Notes under the pieces: generated by a model
What the model was told of the DNA's origin: nothing
Seen by the model: the letters and a program-made list of their open reading frames with translations, nothing else
Database searches by the model: none
Part shown: piece by piece, positions 1 to 12,739 of the stretch
How the letters are laid out: each line of letters starts with the position of its first letter
How positions within the stretch are numbered: position 1 is the stretch's first letter
Position numbers and translations under genes: made by a program
From: Hyaloperonospora brassicae
Taxonomy: Eukaryota; Oomycota; Peronosporomycetes; Peronosporales; Peronosporaceae
DNA length: 64,000 nucleotides
Assembly (NCBI GenBank): GCA_947650285.1
Contig: CANTFL010001416.1
Span: forward strand, 62,001-126,000
Reading direction: 5' to 3'

Positions 1-2680
1 TTTTGGTGTCGTGCTACGCGTAACGTGTAATTTTCGTGAAGACGATGCAACTGCTTAAAAAACATCGACTCTAAGTAGGTCTCTTTGTCAGAGAACAGGT
101 TGGACACCTGGGCACGGATAAAGGGGTAATTTTTGACGAGAAACCAGGCGGACTACGAAGATAAAATGACAGCAACATGTTACAAAGTAAGTCCAGGTCA
201 TCAATCTACCAGCATACATCAATGCACAGCAAAGCGTACCACCCGGTATCTCCCTTTCAGAGACACTTCGATTATCTGCTGCAACGTGGCTCGGTACGAG
301 ACCTTTTTATTGATCGGCAGCCACTCCTTGAGAACGTACGCCACAAGGTAGCTGGCCTCAAATAAGCGACGAACGTGCTTGAAAGTATGTCGGTATGATG
401 CGTGTGGCAACATGCCTGATAAAGGCCCTGCGATCTTGTACCAGGCATGAGGAGTGACAACCCACAACGTGGGATCGCCTTCTGCGTAATCCAGGCACCA
501 ATCCGTGATTTCAGGAAGCCAGACACGAGCGCGAGCATATTCCGGTGGATGACGGAACCCGCACTCCATCAAGTTAAGCTCGTCAGGCGTACCATTGGCG
601 TCCAATTCGACAGCCTGGTCGGTCCGCATGAGTTCGATTACATCATGAGGTAGACCAGCATTCCTCGAATCCACTCTGGTGCTTGGTCGTCTCTGTACTT
701 GACCGGCTGGTCGCGTTCCGGAATCAACAGAGTTTCGGGGAAACGGATTTCTTGCTGCAACCTCAGGACTTGAGCGCCGGCTCGCTCGTGCCAATTCGAC
801 CCTGTTCTCGGCATCGCTCCCGCCCGAAGAAGATCGCATATCGTCGTCGCTTTCACTTCCACTTGAGCTATTGCTTGCCGAGAACTGGAGCTCGCTAGCA
901 TTATCTGAACCTCCACCAGCTGCACTGCGGTCGAAACGACGAATGTTTTCGTCGTCCGAGGTCATGTCACTGCTTTCACTATTAGAGCCAGAATGACCAT
1001 CCATTTGCGACAGTCGACTTAGCGAGAACGAACTGAGGGCACGATACACATGCGAATGGCGGAATATGCCACGTTTGCCCATGCCAGACTGCTCGTTCAT
1101 TTCACGTTCTTCGCATTCGCCGTCGCCTTGATACATCATTTCGCTATCCAACCTAGCGCGCTTAGTGTCACCTGGCGACATGTCACTGTGTTAGAACACG
1201 ACAGCGCACGCACGAAAAACGATGGTACCCGACAATCACCTCTGGGCCTCGCTCTTGACTTCGGAGCTGGAGACTTTGCAGGCGTGGACACAGAAGAATC
1301 TGTCCGAGAACGCTTCTTAGAGCGTGAGGGAAAAGCCGGAGATGCGAGAATGGGCTTGTTCGGGAGAGGTCGTTCCGTCAGCGGTAAATGCTCGACGACT
1401 GTACCGAACGCCATGATTTTCGGACGCTGGTCGCTCGGACGGTCTAGAATCTCGAGACTAACTGCTTTGCTGTGATCAGAGTATACACATACAGAATGGT
1501 GAGGCTTACATTCTCGAACACAATGGTGTTGACATTCGTACCCATTTTCGTCACAAAAGAAAAACATGTCCAAAAGACGCAGCGTATCGCTTTCCTGCGC
1601 GCACGGGTCGTTGAAATGGGCCGGAATGTTCGACTCAATTATTTCTTCGGGACTGCTTCCGGTGTAGGCTGGGTTCACAAGTGACAGTTCTCGTGCACCA
1701 CGAACCTCGCCCGCAAGTACAGTAGGCCCTGTTGGAATCAGTTTTGCTGAAAAACGTGGGCCATCTGGAACCACAGATTCCGCAAACAGCGCCCCGTTCA
1801 TCTTCCCAGCGAGTTCTGCACCACGTCTAGCGACAGCAGACTGCACACGACTCAAAGGCCGAGAGTTCAACCCTGTCGCAAGTGATGCTTTCCTACTACT
1901 AGCGGGCGCCGGTGCTCTCGTCCTTCTAGATGCATTCGTTACCGGATGATCACCCTTTATCCGACTGTCAACAGGCACCGCAGTACCACTGTGCTTCGCG
2001 CGAAATCCCGGCGGGAGTTTAAGTGTCACCTTTAACGACGAAGCACTCGCTTCCGACGCGTTCTTCGTTGCTGGAGGTCTTCGAAAAGGCGGTCTTGTCA
2101 ACGGCAATACCTTTGACGCTGTGAAAGCACTCGCAGTCGCACCTCGGTCGAAAGAAGCGGGAGGAGGCGGCGGAGGCGGGGGATCCATCTCCAAATGGTC
2201 CGACAGATCGGACGAGTCCGAGCTCGAGCTGACACTGATCGAGTTATTACTGGACAAGTACCCATCATCATCCGAAGACGCACAAGTCGGCGACAGCGGT
2301 GGCGGAGGCGGCGGAGGAAGTGCACCGGCTTCTGTCTTCTCCACTCTCTTTGGCTTTGCACTGCTCGCCGTTGCCGCCGGTTTCACAGCTGCACGCTCTG
2401 TCATTTTCGTCGTCTTCGTCTTCTTCTTCGTCCATCTCGAGTCTCCTCCAGCCCTACCGGCAACGCCCTTCTCGTCTGCCTGTCCTCGAGCACTCTTCGC
2501 CTTCCTCCTCGAAACCCGCGGCGTGTCCGACGCCATCGCAGACGACGACGACGACAGCTCCGACGAGCTCGACGAGGACGACAAGAGCTCGTCCGAGTCC
2601 GAGTCCGACAGCCCTGACGAGCTGCTCATGTCCATGTACTTGGCGCTCATTTCGACCGACATGAGGTCCGTGAGCGCCAT
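1..2680 (-). CDS. RFD (DNMT1 replication-foci) domain chromatin protein, 3' partial
   Basis: This is a minus-strand gene in three visible exons: 2680-1240, 1171 to about 240, and 152 to the window edge. The first intron (1239-1172, 68 bp) joins G|GT in phase 1 and has a CTAAC branch-like motif. The second (about 239-153) is phase 0. The N-terminal half is low complexity: Ser/Asp/Glu tracts, poly-Pro runs and basic stretches. Around residue 360 begins RLLDMFFFCDENGYE, then AVSLEILDRP and MAFGTVVEH, like the start of plant-type replication-foci domains. After a Ser/Asp-rich insert, exon 2 gives LPEITDWCLDYAEGDPTLWV and AWYKIAGPLS. Exon 3 gives WFLVKNYPFIRAQVSNLF, like the end of that domain. 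RFDs recruit or regulate chromatin factors at replicated DNA. Whether a methyltransferase or another catalytic domain follows lies beyond position 1. The domain call is by eye; the splice model is well supported by frame. Confidence 0.72.
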
Positions 2681-3242
2681 CTTCTCCGTCTCTCGCTTCG
2701 ACTCGGGCGGCTAAGGCGGCGGGTCGAACCTCGTGGCTAGGACGGGCAAAACACACTCGGGGCGGCGTCAGGAGGCGAACGGCTGCGGTGGCAAATAAAA
2801 ACTCGCTCTCCCCGTCCCCCCTCTCCCCCCTCACAAACTTACCGGAGGCCGGGCGCTGTGTGCGCCGCCACAAAATCTTCGACCAGAGTGATGGTCATAA
2901 TCGGATTCGGCAGGATCACGGATCACGCGGCAGGGGGTGTCAGGCGTTTTGCAATTTGCGAAACGTCAGGACTGTACTCGTCTCGAGCCAGCAAATCGTG
3001 GATTTTCCAGAAGTCGGACATTGGATTTTATCGACGAACGCATCGCGTTCCCAACTTGTGCGCAAGAGCAAAAGCAAAAGCTTCGGCCTTTTCTGCGTTT
3101 CTATTTCTAACGCAACTGCTCAGTTTGTACGACACTATTTTGCGGACAGAGGTCGAATGCCGAATCAAGCAAACGACATGCAAAACAGACCACGTGTGTA
3201 CGCATGAGGTCATAGCGATTCAGTGACACTGTTCAGTGCTGC
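2681..3242. other. Intergenic, between two minus-strand genes
   Basis: These 560 bases lie upstream of the RFD gene and downstream of the PX gene. The short open frames on both strands show no recognisable domain. The C/T-rich tract at about 2805-2835 is pyrimidine-rich on the plus strand only. The region presumably contains the RFD gene promoter, but I cannot point to a defined element. Confidence 0.4.
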
Positions 3243-4040
3243 TTATGAAAGCCGTCCGTAGCTGCTGAGTACAGCCGTCGACCCCGAGTTCCTATCGCTT
3301 TGTTCCTCCCGCACGCGCTCTAGAATGTGCCGCTTGATGTCCAAGAACGAGTCAATGATCTCGTCGTGCACGAGCTGCCGACACAAAATGAGCGAAGTCA
3401 GTACAATCCTCACCACAAACATACAATACGATCGATCACCCGAGCCGTACGATCGGACAGCTGTGCAGGATCGACATGATGTAGTAGCCGAGATTGCGCT
3501 GTCGCTTGTCGACAAAGTCGGCCGACAATGACGAGCCAATGTACTTCTTGCTAGGCAGGAACGGAAACATTGGCGCGCGCGACGGGTACTTTTCTCGCAG
3601 CTTCTCAAACAGCACAATCGCCATCGAACGTAAGTCCATTATCTGCACCACGTACAGCTGACCAACAAGAGTACCAAAATGTCGATGGCGCAGAACTCGC
3701 GATAGCGACGCACAACGTCCCAAATCTGCCACGTCAACGATGAACTCAGACACCGCCGGACACTACTACAGCAATCCACAGATCGGTTGTGGTTCACTGA
3801 CCTCTGGCGTCTGATTGCTTTCGATCCACGAGCAGCGCAGAATGTATTCCTGTGCCCACAAGCGAGAGCGCTTTTGTCAGAGCTGTCGAGCTACATACTT
3901 CGTCGAAGGCAGGCACGAACCGTGTAAAACTTGCCACAGTCCAGGTCCAGCGACTCTTGAGTGCCCAGCACTTCGACGCGGAAGTCTCCTTGCAGGCTCG
4001 CGCCACCGCTCGGTCGCTGCTGAAGTTGGGGCGACGACAT
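3243..4040 (-). CDS. Small PX-domain protein, five exons
   Basis: The exons are 4040-3921, 3849-3802, 3725-3675, 3603-3451 and 3374-3243. All four introns are 71-76 bp, GT-AG and phase 0, and the exons sum to 504 bases, giving 167 residues. The spliced protein begins MSSPQLQQ and then has GDFRVEVLGT, a beta strand typical of PX domains. Next come EYILRCSW, then IWDVVRRYREF, which carries the phosphoinositide-binding Arg-Arg-Tyr motif. KYPSRAPMFPFLPSKK is the proline-rich loop, and DFVDKRQRNLGYYIMSIL the following helix. PX domains bind PI3P or related lipids and place proteins on endosomal membranes. Almost nothing lies outside the domain, so it may be a membrane adaptor. The third intron has an alternative acceptor 39 bases upstream that would give only a 32-bp intron, so the longer form was chosen. 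An open frame upstream (to 4434) could be an extra 5' exon. Confidence 0.72.
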
Positions 4041-7000
4041 TGTTTGACGCTTTTGAGGCGCATGCGTAGCAGTGACGTGTGGTAGAACATAGAAACCACG
4101 ATACGTCATGTGGTGAAAGACTCGTGTGTTGCTGGTAGCACTTTCGCACGAGTTTCCGTTCATTGACAACTTTCGCAGCAACTTTACTCGTTTGTTTTGG
4201 ACTGGTTACTTTGGCACAAAAAGCAGGTACATCCCAGCTGAATGATGGAACTATGTCGTCAGTATTTGTTGCTCGGGTATTGCTCCTCTTACGCCAAGAG
4301 AAGTCACGGGCTGAGTAAGGGATTCGGGCTCGCTTGGGGATTTGAGCAATCGTACTCATCAATTGCTCGTTTGCGAAGTGCGCACTAACAGTAATGACAT
4401 TCATGTGCAGTATGCCTCTCGCGCGTGATCTCAAACGTTTATATCAGGATACGTCTTATGAGGCCTCACCGGTTTCACATTTTAGGTGCGCGATTCAAAG
4501 CAACTTGTCCAGCATCTCTTACTTCGCGAAAGCATAAGCGTAATATATTTTCATCGAGGATATCCACAGCTGCCCTTCTGTTGCTTTGCAGTTTCGTCAG
4601 ACGTTGCATTCATTCATATTGCACTTACTATATCGTGTCATTCAAAAGCTAATTTACGTATCCAAGATGATGTTGCCCAACATCTTGCATTTGCACTGTA
4701 ACGGGGCACATTTTGCTTATACTGGCATGGTATATACCATCGACACAAGAATAATACATCCCTTACACAAGATTGTACGTGTGGTGTTGAGATATGTGTC
4801 TCTACTGCTGTCATTGTTTTTAGCAGAACGTGCTCAATGCGCTTGACAGCACTTCGCGGCTCGTTTAAAGGTTGAGTGGTCACACAATATGGTCTGTTGT
4901 GTGAGGACAACTTTCACTACACGAGTGAAGACATCATCTACATGGGTAATGTAATATGGATCGCGGTCAAACAATGAGTTCTACCGTCAGTCGGTACCGT
5001 CCGTGCTATTTTGTTTGTCCCAAAAAGGAGAGCCGCTCTATGCGACGTCTGCCAGGTCCATTCACCATACATTTGACGAGGCTGTAGAACAGTTCATCTT
5101 GCTTCGTCAGCGAGGTTCTCAGCAGTTTGAACTGGTGAGCCAACTGCAATATGTTATTGTTGTCGGTCTGACGCATATACGTCCGCCAGAAAAACGCTCA
5201 AAAATGACATATCGAAGTTTAATGACGTTGAAGAATGCTCCGAGTGGAGGGGCTTTACCGGATCGGACGGCTTCATCGAATGTCGTCACATCGAATACTT
5301 AGCGATAAAGGTGAAAATTGAATCAAACAACGTGATTTAAACAGCTATATACTGAACTTTGAACTCGAGCTCTACGACTCATATGCGTTTGGTCGATATC
5401 GTGGTCGCGGCTCACGCAAACGTCTACGCCGCCATAGCCCAAATTAGGCGTCGAATCGAGCTCCTAAATTGGGACACGAGTGGTCTGCACTTTCAGGCTC
5501 AGCACATATGTTACCTTGTGCTCATTATAACGTACAAGTTCATGGATAAGCAGACACACCTTTCCGTGCTCAATAAGGGTCTCGCGAATGGGCTAATAAG
5601 ACCCACCAGTAGCGCCTTCAAATGGATAAGCTTGATCAAATGACATCTGTGGAGAGTAAAAAAAATCGTAAGATGCAAAGCCAAGTAAACTCGGCATCTC
5701 TTGCTCACCTAGACATTAGTAGACCTTAACTCTATAGCCCTAAGACATCTGCTAAGTATAATACCTTCTTCTGATTACAAGTGACCAAAACAGTTCATTT
5801 TTTTCACACCACGAGGCGTAGTACTAGGCGCATAAGCGTAAGTTCTACACCTGGTATCTAGAAATGTATAACGGAAAGATCGACTGTTCATCAAGCAGCC
5901 CAGACGGTCCGGATCGGTAGTGCGATGGAGTTGCAACGTCATAGCGAAATTCAAAATGCTTGGTAACGGTAGCGACTGGTGGCTTCCAAATTACCTATCA
6001 AACTTTGCTCTCAACGCTTTGTCATTGTATGCTGCTGCCCATGGTGATGACTTGTCATTCACTGCTTTAACGATCGAAATTGCAAACGTCAAGACGCCTC
6101 TTGCTCTAGTTGACCTAGAGTTGTCGAACATCTTAACACAAAGACATTGCTACAGGATCGTTGGCTCGAATCTGTTAAGCGCGGGACCCTTCCCCAAAAA
6201 TATTGACGGTGCGTCTTGCAGCATGGCGCATCATTAAACTGAAGAAACGAGTAATATACAAACTATATGTTGGAGGAAAATGTGTGACGATGGCCTCATT
6301 GCGCCTTTCTAAATGACGGATTTATTTTTACCCTACAATTGCCATGAAATCAGAAGAATATAGGCAAAATCAGCTAGCATCCATCAGGAAGTCAAAATGA
6401 TTGCCGCCCTTTTACCTTTTGATAGTATAAAAGTATTATATCTTCCACAAGCTCATGAACGTTTTGCGAGTGAGTGCGATGACATCAGCTGTAGTGTATT
6501 CTTAGCACGATAGTATGCAGCCACAGTGTGGGAAATACTTACGAAACAGTGGATAGCAATTGATCAGCGGGTCTTATGAATCACACTCATTATTCAGAGA
6601 TAAATCACTGTATGCGTCAAGTAGATCGAGGCAAAAATATCGGTTTCGGGGAATGCATTATCAAATAATATAAATTTGGATTCTGAGGAGCTTCAACATA
6701 TTTTTATAAGTAATCAAGGAATCGATTTAAAAGGGTCTTTCTGCGACCACACAACCACAGCTAAAAAAAAGCATGATTCTTCTTTTTGTATGAATGTGAG
6801 GCAATTAGTCCCCAGAAGAACTTTTTCGTGATGCCTTCAGCGTCTAGGTCATAAACAGATTACGCATAGACGCTAATGCGCTTAATTTGATCGGTTTTCG
6901 CATTCAAACACTACATGGACAGTGCAATTTTTGGTGCACAAATGATTCGACATTAAAACCACCTTTGCAGACACCGGCCACTTGCCGTCGCACATGTAAG

Positions 7001-8290
7001 TTTTTGGTGGTGTCGACAATGCAATGTGCCTATAATTTGTTCAGCTTTTCGATGACATGCATTGTGTTTCTCTCTCTTTATTGTGATATTTCCACAAACA
7101 AATGAAGAAAATGCGATGCATGAGTACGAAAAGTGTTTTGTACGTTGTTATAGCTAGCTGTTCGCGATCGTCAAGCGTCCACAAAACATCTTTGTCATTT
7201 TAATGGAATCAAAAATGAACAAAGCTTCGTTTACTTAGCCTAAAGAGATTCGTTGTGATTCGATGCAAAAGACTGAATTGACCGACACCGTTTTCAGTTT
7301 TTATATACACTGCAAACTGATTCTTCGAGATCCGCATTCTGTAGAGGTCTCATTGACCGCGGTAAAATGCAGATCGAACGATCAATATCTTAGGGACAAC
7401 GATAATACCCGACGTTAGGTCGGTGGTGTGTGGTACTCGCTAATATCTTACGAGTCATCAGCAGCTATTTATATGACGAATGCTTTTTTATGATCAGACT
7501 TGTAATCATCGGTACACGCCCTAGCCATGTTTTATGCATATGGCAAACATCATATAGGATTAGGTGAAATGCAAAGACTCATATTTTTATGAATCTACAC
7601 CTTTCAAGCTATGCAGTGGAGGGGCATTAGACACGACGTCGAGTTAAAGTACAATTCAAATACAGTGACACTTCAACAGTGGTCCAGTTGTAATGCTTGA
7701 GGTATTTGAAGCTCTGAAAAGGCAAGGGTTCGGTTTTGCCGAACTAAGATCAATTATACAAAAGGGCATCTCAGCGCATTTTATAATTATTCATCCAAAC
7801 AGGGGCAAACAGCGCGATTTCAGATAATTTATTCGGCTAACTTTCATCATGTCTATCTGCGCGGTAACAGCGCTGTATTTACAATTGCCGCGACACGAAA
7901 AAAATTGTTAGTAGAAGATTAATACGTCATCTTACTAACGGCTTTACGGATCGATCTGACGGAGAGCACCCCACTGAAAGATTTTGCAATGGAAAGCATC
8001 TGTGCGCTAGATAGGATGTGAGTCAATGTCTGAAGGTAGAACGCCAAGGACACCTGATTAAAAAGTACGATAAGCGACAGGAATATAAGGCTTTAGCAAA
8101 AGGAAGTGGTTTAATGCGCTACGGCGAGGGCGACAGTGAAATCGACAAGGCATGTAATCAAAACATCTAGTAAGAAGGTAATAAGTATTCAGGTACGCGT
8201 ACGAAACACTATAATCCATCCATTGGCAACACAATTACCGTGTCGAATACTACTTTATATAAGAGACAATACTATTCCATGAAAAAAGAG
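4041..8290. other. No supported gene; AT-rich
   Basis: Open frames here are short and without recognisable motifs; the longest are 105 residues at 5920-6237 (+) and 99 residues at 5003-5302 (+). AT content rises from about 5.7 kb on. One TGTAACGGGG box near 4698 resembles the outer half of the palindromic termini found at 41139, 61883 and 63062, but no partner half follows it. I see no RNA genes, and no repeat array longer than short homopolymer runs. Confidence 0.4.
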
Positions 8291-11080
8291 TACCGTCACA
8301 CAAGGTCTCGACTTGAGACGATCAGGCTCCTCGGTGCCCTGCGCAGGCCACTGTAGCACGTGGTGTTCGGCGCGAGAGGTCGCAGCAAATTTCTTGACAT
8401 CAATGTCCATAAAGGTCATAGCCTTCTTGGCATTACCTTTGTCCGAGGAATCGTGCCCTTGAAAAGAGCCCCTGTGCTCAAATCAATCTTCGCCAGTCAA
8501 TCCGCCGTTTTTCTGTATATGCGATACTGATGCCCCCAACTGTAGACATCAATATCATTAGCTATGTCTGGTGACTCTCGAAATAGCCGCATCAAGTATG
8601 TCTTGCGTGGAGGGTATAGCGTTTAAAGTTGCGAAAGAACGAGAGCACTGTCTTCAATGACATACAGGTGTCTGTAGCTATGTGCCCTTCGTCTAAAGAC
8701 ATTGCACGAGACCCCAACGATCCGCAGCATTGTTCGTATGATCCGCAGAACCATAAGCCACACTATATACCAACATAAAGCATGTGGCGTGCGTCTGACA
8801 GTGAAGATGGACAATGACGGATCCACCTTCGTTCAAAGATAAATCTCTTCTTGATCTTCCGTCAGAAAATATGAGGTACAGCACGCCTGAGCTCTGGTTT
8901 ATATATAGCACTTGCAACGAAGGTAGTTATTTAGCATAGCAAAGTATCAGTCAATATCGGCCTTCCTTGCCCAAAGAGTTTCCCGCCCTCTCATGTCAGT
9001 CTGGTACGTTGATCCACGAAATCGTCGAACCGACCGTCGAATGACGATCCTGAATCTGGCTGCGTGTATTTCCTGTGACAAAGACGAGCTGTCTATGCGG
9101 CGGGACGCTCGACCCAGATGACATGAAGTGTCGTAGATACGACATATCGTCACAGCTATAGAGGTCCCAGGAAGACCTTGGCCTGAGTTGTCGACGTCTC
9201 CATGCCTGGATAGAAATTTTGATCAATAACATCCCAGACATTTTCGGGATTTTCGGGAGGTCCATCCCAAACACCTAGACGTTAAAGGTCAGCCTTCTCT
9301 AAGTTCCAAGCCGTCTCTACTGACCAACCAAATATTCCCACTGGCGACGTGCACTAGAGAAGGTTCATAGTACATGTCTTGTCATGAATGGAAGAGCAGA
9401 CGCACACACAGGTAAGGCGCACGACTGATCTAGAGGAGCCCAATTACAGAGCAGAAAGATGTTACTCTTCAGACGCTACAGAGTCTGAGCGTAAGTCTGA
9501 AAGGACGCCTATATACGCTGTATATCTCCAAGTGGTCAACGGTGTACCTTCCAAAATAGCTCCAAAGACCGTCTTCGCCTTGCGTTTACCAACTATTCTA
9601 GTACCTTCAGCACGGCACCGTCGGGACATCTCCCGTTCAATTTTTCTGCATATGGGCCACCATCGTCGACGTCCATGCCACATGTGCACAACGCGCGTGA
9701 GCGCCGATGCGCGCTAAAGTGGACAGGGTCCTAGTGGCCATAGACACAACTCTATCGCATTTCGACACCGACGAAACTCGCTTCACCTCGCTTCCATACC
9801 AGTATCAAAATGAGGCAGCGATGGACTGTCACTAGTGAGGCGCCAGTCATGAAAGTGATGCGCCTTCGACGAGCAAGCAATAAATAAACCCGGATCAAGT
9901 GCCCAATGTACCTGTGATGTGAAATTGTATAGAAGGGCGATGCAAAAAACCTTAAATGTCGCCGCTTCGCCATAGGTTAATCTGACATGTCATGCATGGG
10001 CGAAAACAAGACAATGCCACTCTGAATGGTCACTTAGAACATTATGCTGCCAGTATAATTCCATCCCATCGCAAAATTTAGCTTCTTTCGGCCGGAGAGT
10101 TGTATACCTGACCTCGGTGATCTTCACGCCACAAAATATCCTTTTGCATGGCGCGGAACATCCACCTATGGTCAAAGACCCCCGATGCCTCTACTTCGGA
10201 TATCTACCTAGCACGTATTTTGTCACCAATCAACCGGATAACATAAATTGTAACACTACCGTCGTCATTATAGTCGACTTCGGCTTTCGATGTATAAGAA
10301 ATGGACGCCTTGGCCGTGGCGGCTTGGAGATCGTCGCTTGAGTTTTGTTGCGCGGCAGCCAGGCGCGAAGTAAACGTCTCCACTCGATGTTGGGCGATGG
10401 TCAGTTTGCAAATTTGCCGATTCTCTGCTTGTTTTAAGTCCCTTTTGGCTTCCAAAAGAGACGTCTCGAATTTCCAGATTACGCCATCGTGATGTCGCGC
10501 GTCGTGCCAGCTACGTTCGATATTCGCGCGAAATATCGATCAAATTCTGGTGATAGGACCGGATGCTGAGACAACGTTCTTGAACATGCGCCGCCAAGCG
10601 CGGGGCGATCTCGACGTACGATCGTAGTTCCAACTGGAGCCGGTCGATCTACAACTTCTGGTCTTGACTTTTCTCCTCCAAAGAGTGGCGATCTCTCACA
10701 ACCGCTTCCTGAAGGTCCAGTTGATCGTAGAGTGCAGCGATCTTTGAGTGCAGACCCTCGCAATTTACCAAGGACGGAGCGCTCACCCGTGTCGAAGAAA
10801 ATCGGTAAGCCTTCCACCAGTCAAAACCGGTAGCGGATAGGAAGGAGGGATCGGATTACCAGTCTAAGAAGCGGGAGTGGGAGATGCAGGCGAGCTACAG
10901 GGTGCGGATGATTCAAATTCCATGGATGTTGCGGGTGCACGGTAGATCGACACTGTATGTCGATCGCCGGTGCAGGGAACAATTGTAAAGAATCTCAGAG
11001 TAAATAATGATGGCAAGGTGGATCGTGCGAACGGCACTAAGTGATAAAATTATTTTGATTGGTGGGGTGCGCTAGGAGAT
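8291..11080 (-). pseudogene. Decayed transposon-like coding DNA with a coiled-coil (gag-like) segment
   Basis: Open stretches on the minus strand are broken by stops and frame changes. The clearest is 10455-10204, where EAKRDLKQAENRQICKL and later residues have the heptad, Gln/Glu/Arg-rich look of a coiled coil. A second minus frame just upstream (about 10720-10560) gives another Leu/Gln/Arg-rich helical stretch. Long coiled coils like this occur in gag-like first ORFs of oomycete LTR elements, hence the tentative call. Frames at 9274-8996, 9689-9462 and 9973-9752 (all minus) also look residual, but I recognise no motif in them. I could not find a protease, reverse transcriptase or integrase core here. 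Confidence 0.3.
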
Positions 11081-11490
11081 GGGTCCCGTTGGCACGAGTA
11101 ATGTGATTAAACGACTGAGTAAAAGAAAACGACTCGTGAAGGTATGCGGATTAAGTTACCTGAAGGTCAAGAAGGAGTATAGTCAAGGATCGACGATTGA
11201 CCGAGCACGACCCGCGATCAAGGTCTTGGATCGCCAAACTACAAGGACCGGATCACTTGAGATGTGAACAGCATCTGGATTACGTGATCGATAACGACAA
11301 TGGATAATGGGTAAATATGGAAGCAGGCTGGAGGAGTGGATCGTCAAAGGCATAAAACATGCGAGGTCTCTGGAGTGACAGCGATTCGACGGTGGATGCC
11401 CGATCAGAGACTCGAGAGATTGACCACGATCTATCCTGGGTGTGTTTCGCTGGATTGTGCCAACGCATAATTGGTGCGGACCACATACCG

Positions 11491-11565
11491 CGATCCACTA
11501 CCCGAGCGATCCACCACCCGGTCGATCCGTTACAGAGCGATCCACTACCGGGCGATCCACTACGG
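11491..11565. repeat. Tandem repeat of a CGATCCACTACC-like unit
   Basis: Five consecutive imperfect units of 13-16 bases each start with CGATCC, followed by variants of ACTACCCGAG. GATC is also over-represented for several hundred bases on either side (about 10.5-12.2 kb). The array has no coding explanation that I can see. Confidence 0.7.
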
Positions 11566-12599
11566 AACTATTCGACACCCGATTATGTGTTGTGGACCAC
11601 GTGATGCTGGAGGTGAATGACAGAGACAGGCGATACGTGACAGTGATCTAGCGAGCAGATAGACATAGTCGTAGGTTTTGGATTTGGTTGATTGACATCA
11701 AACAGAATCAAATTTGCAACGAAAGGCACGCATCGACTTCTCCCGGGCAGGATCTTTGGCCTCCAGTTGTATAGAAAGTCAACACACGTCTTTAAAAACT
11801 TCGCCTTTGGATTGTGTGGCCAGGCGGAACGTCAATTCTTACCCCCTCTCAACTGAGATCGGAAGTATTGAGCCTAAAGACTCGGATTCAAGATCGCGAG
11901 ACGATTCAAGTGGTCAGAAGGCTCGCGCATCAAGCATCACCCTTAAACAAATGCGACTCTGGTAGAGCGCCTAAGTGTACTTGCGATCGAGTGAAGAATT
12001 TTCACTCTATCCAACCTAACGTTTGACCGGGTAAAGAATTTCCACCCGATCAACCCCTATCCATAAAAACGGTCAAGTTCAGCCTCAGCTAAAGTCCACC
12101 AAGAAGAGCGCAACCCGCCCAGCCGACGGGTACACAAGGTGAGCAAGAAGACACAGCGCAAGGAATCGGAGTACCCCCTCCGTTAGTCGGTCGTCCGGGC
12201 GCCAGTGGAGAGTCGGGATTGTCTAGCCAAACGACCGATCACCAATCGACCATACAGGCAGATGATGTAGGGAACACGGGATGAACGGACTTGGCTTCAT
12301 CTGCTGACACACTTCGCAAGAACGTACTTACTTGCAAACAAACTGGTACTGGCACGGCTATTAAAATCCACGACTTGCTGTAAGATGAGTCTTTTCTCGA
12401 CCACGATATCCACCTGTTGGAGCATTGTGACACCAATACCTGTTGCAAAATCGCAAATTAATTATAAGTTGGGACGACGGCACTAGGTGTGTTGCCAGAA
12501 AAGGCTGTGTGAACAAGCAGCCCGATTCGCGTTGTTTATTGATCTCGATGAGGATCGATACAATACCGGTAAGCGTTTAAAGATTTTTGAGATGGATCC
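11566..12599. other. No supported gene
   Basis: Short frames only. Between about 11980 and 12060 two near-identical phrases, GAAGAATTTTCACTC and AAGAATTTCCACCC, lie about 50 bases apart, a weak direct repeat. The interval lies just below the last readable part of the gypsy element and may be its decayed integrase or 3' end, but no motif supports that. Confidence 0.3.
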
Positions 12600-12739
12600 A
12601 CTATGTGATTCCGTTAAACGCAGTCAATCTATATCACACATTTAGACTTTCCTCTCGTTTTCATGCCATAATGACGACCGAACACTAGTGACAAGTGTTG
12701 CAACAGCGTTGTAGTCCGCACTGTTGGAAGACCAAGCCA

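Noticed and set aside
219..1181. The RFD gene read as two separate genes or as a frameshifted pseudogene
   Set aside because: The break coincides with a 68-bp GT-AG interval with a CTAAC branch motif and matching phase, and domain halves on both sides complete each other, so an intron explains it.
2121..2714. Plus-strand frame of 197 residues with poly-Gly and poly-Asp
   Set aside because: Antisense of the Pro- and Ser-rich N-terminus of the RFD gene.
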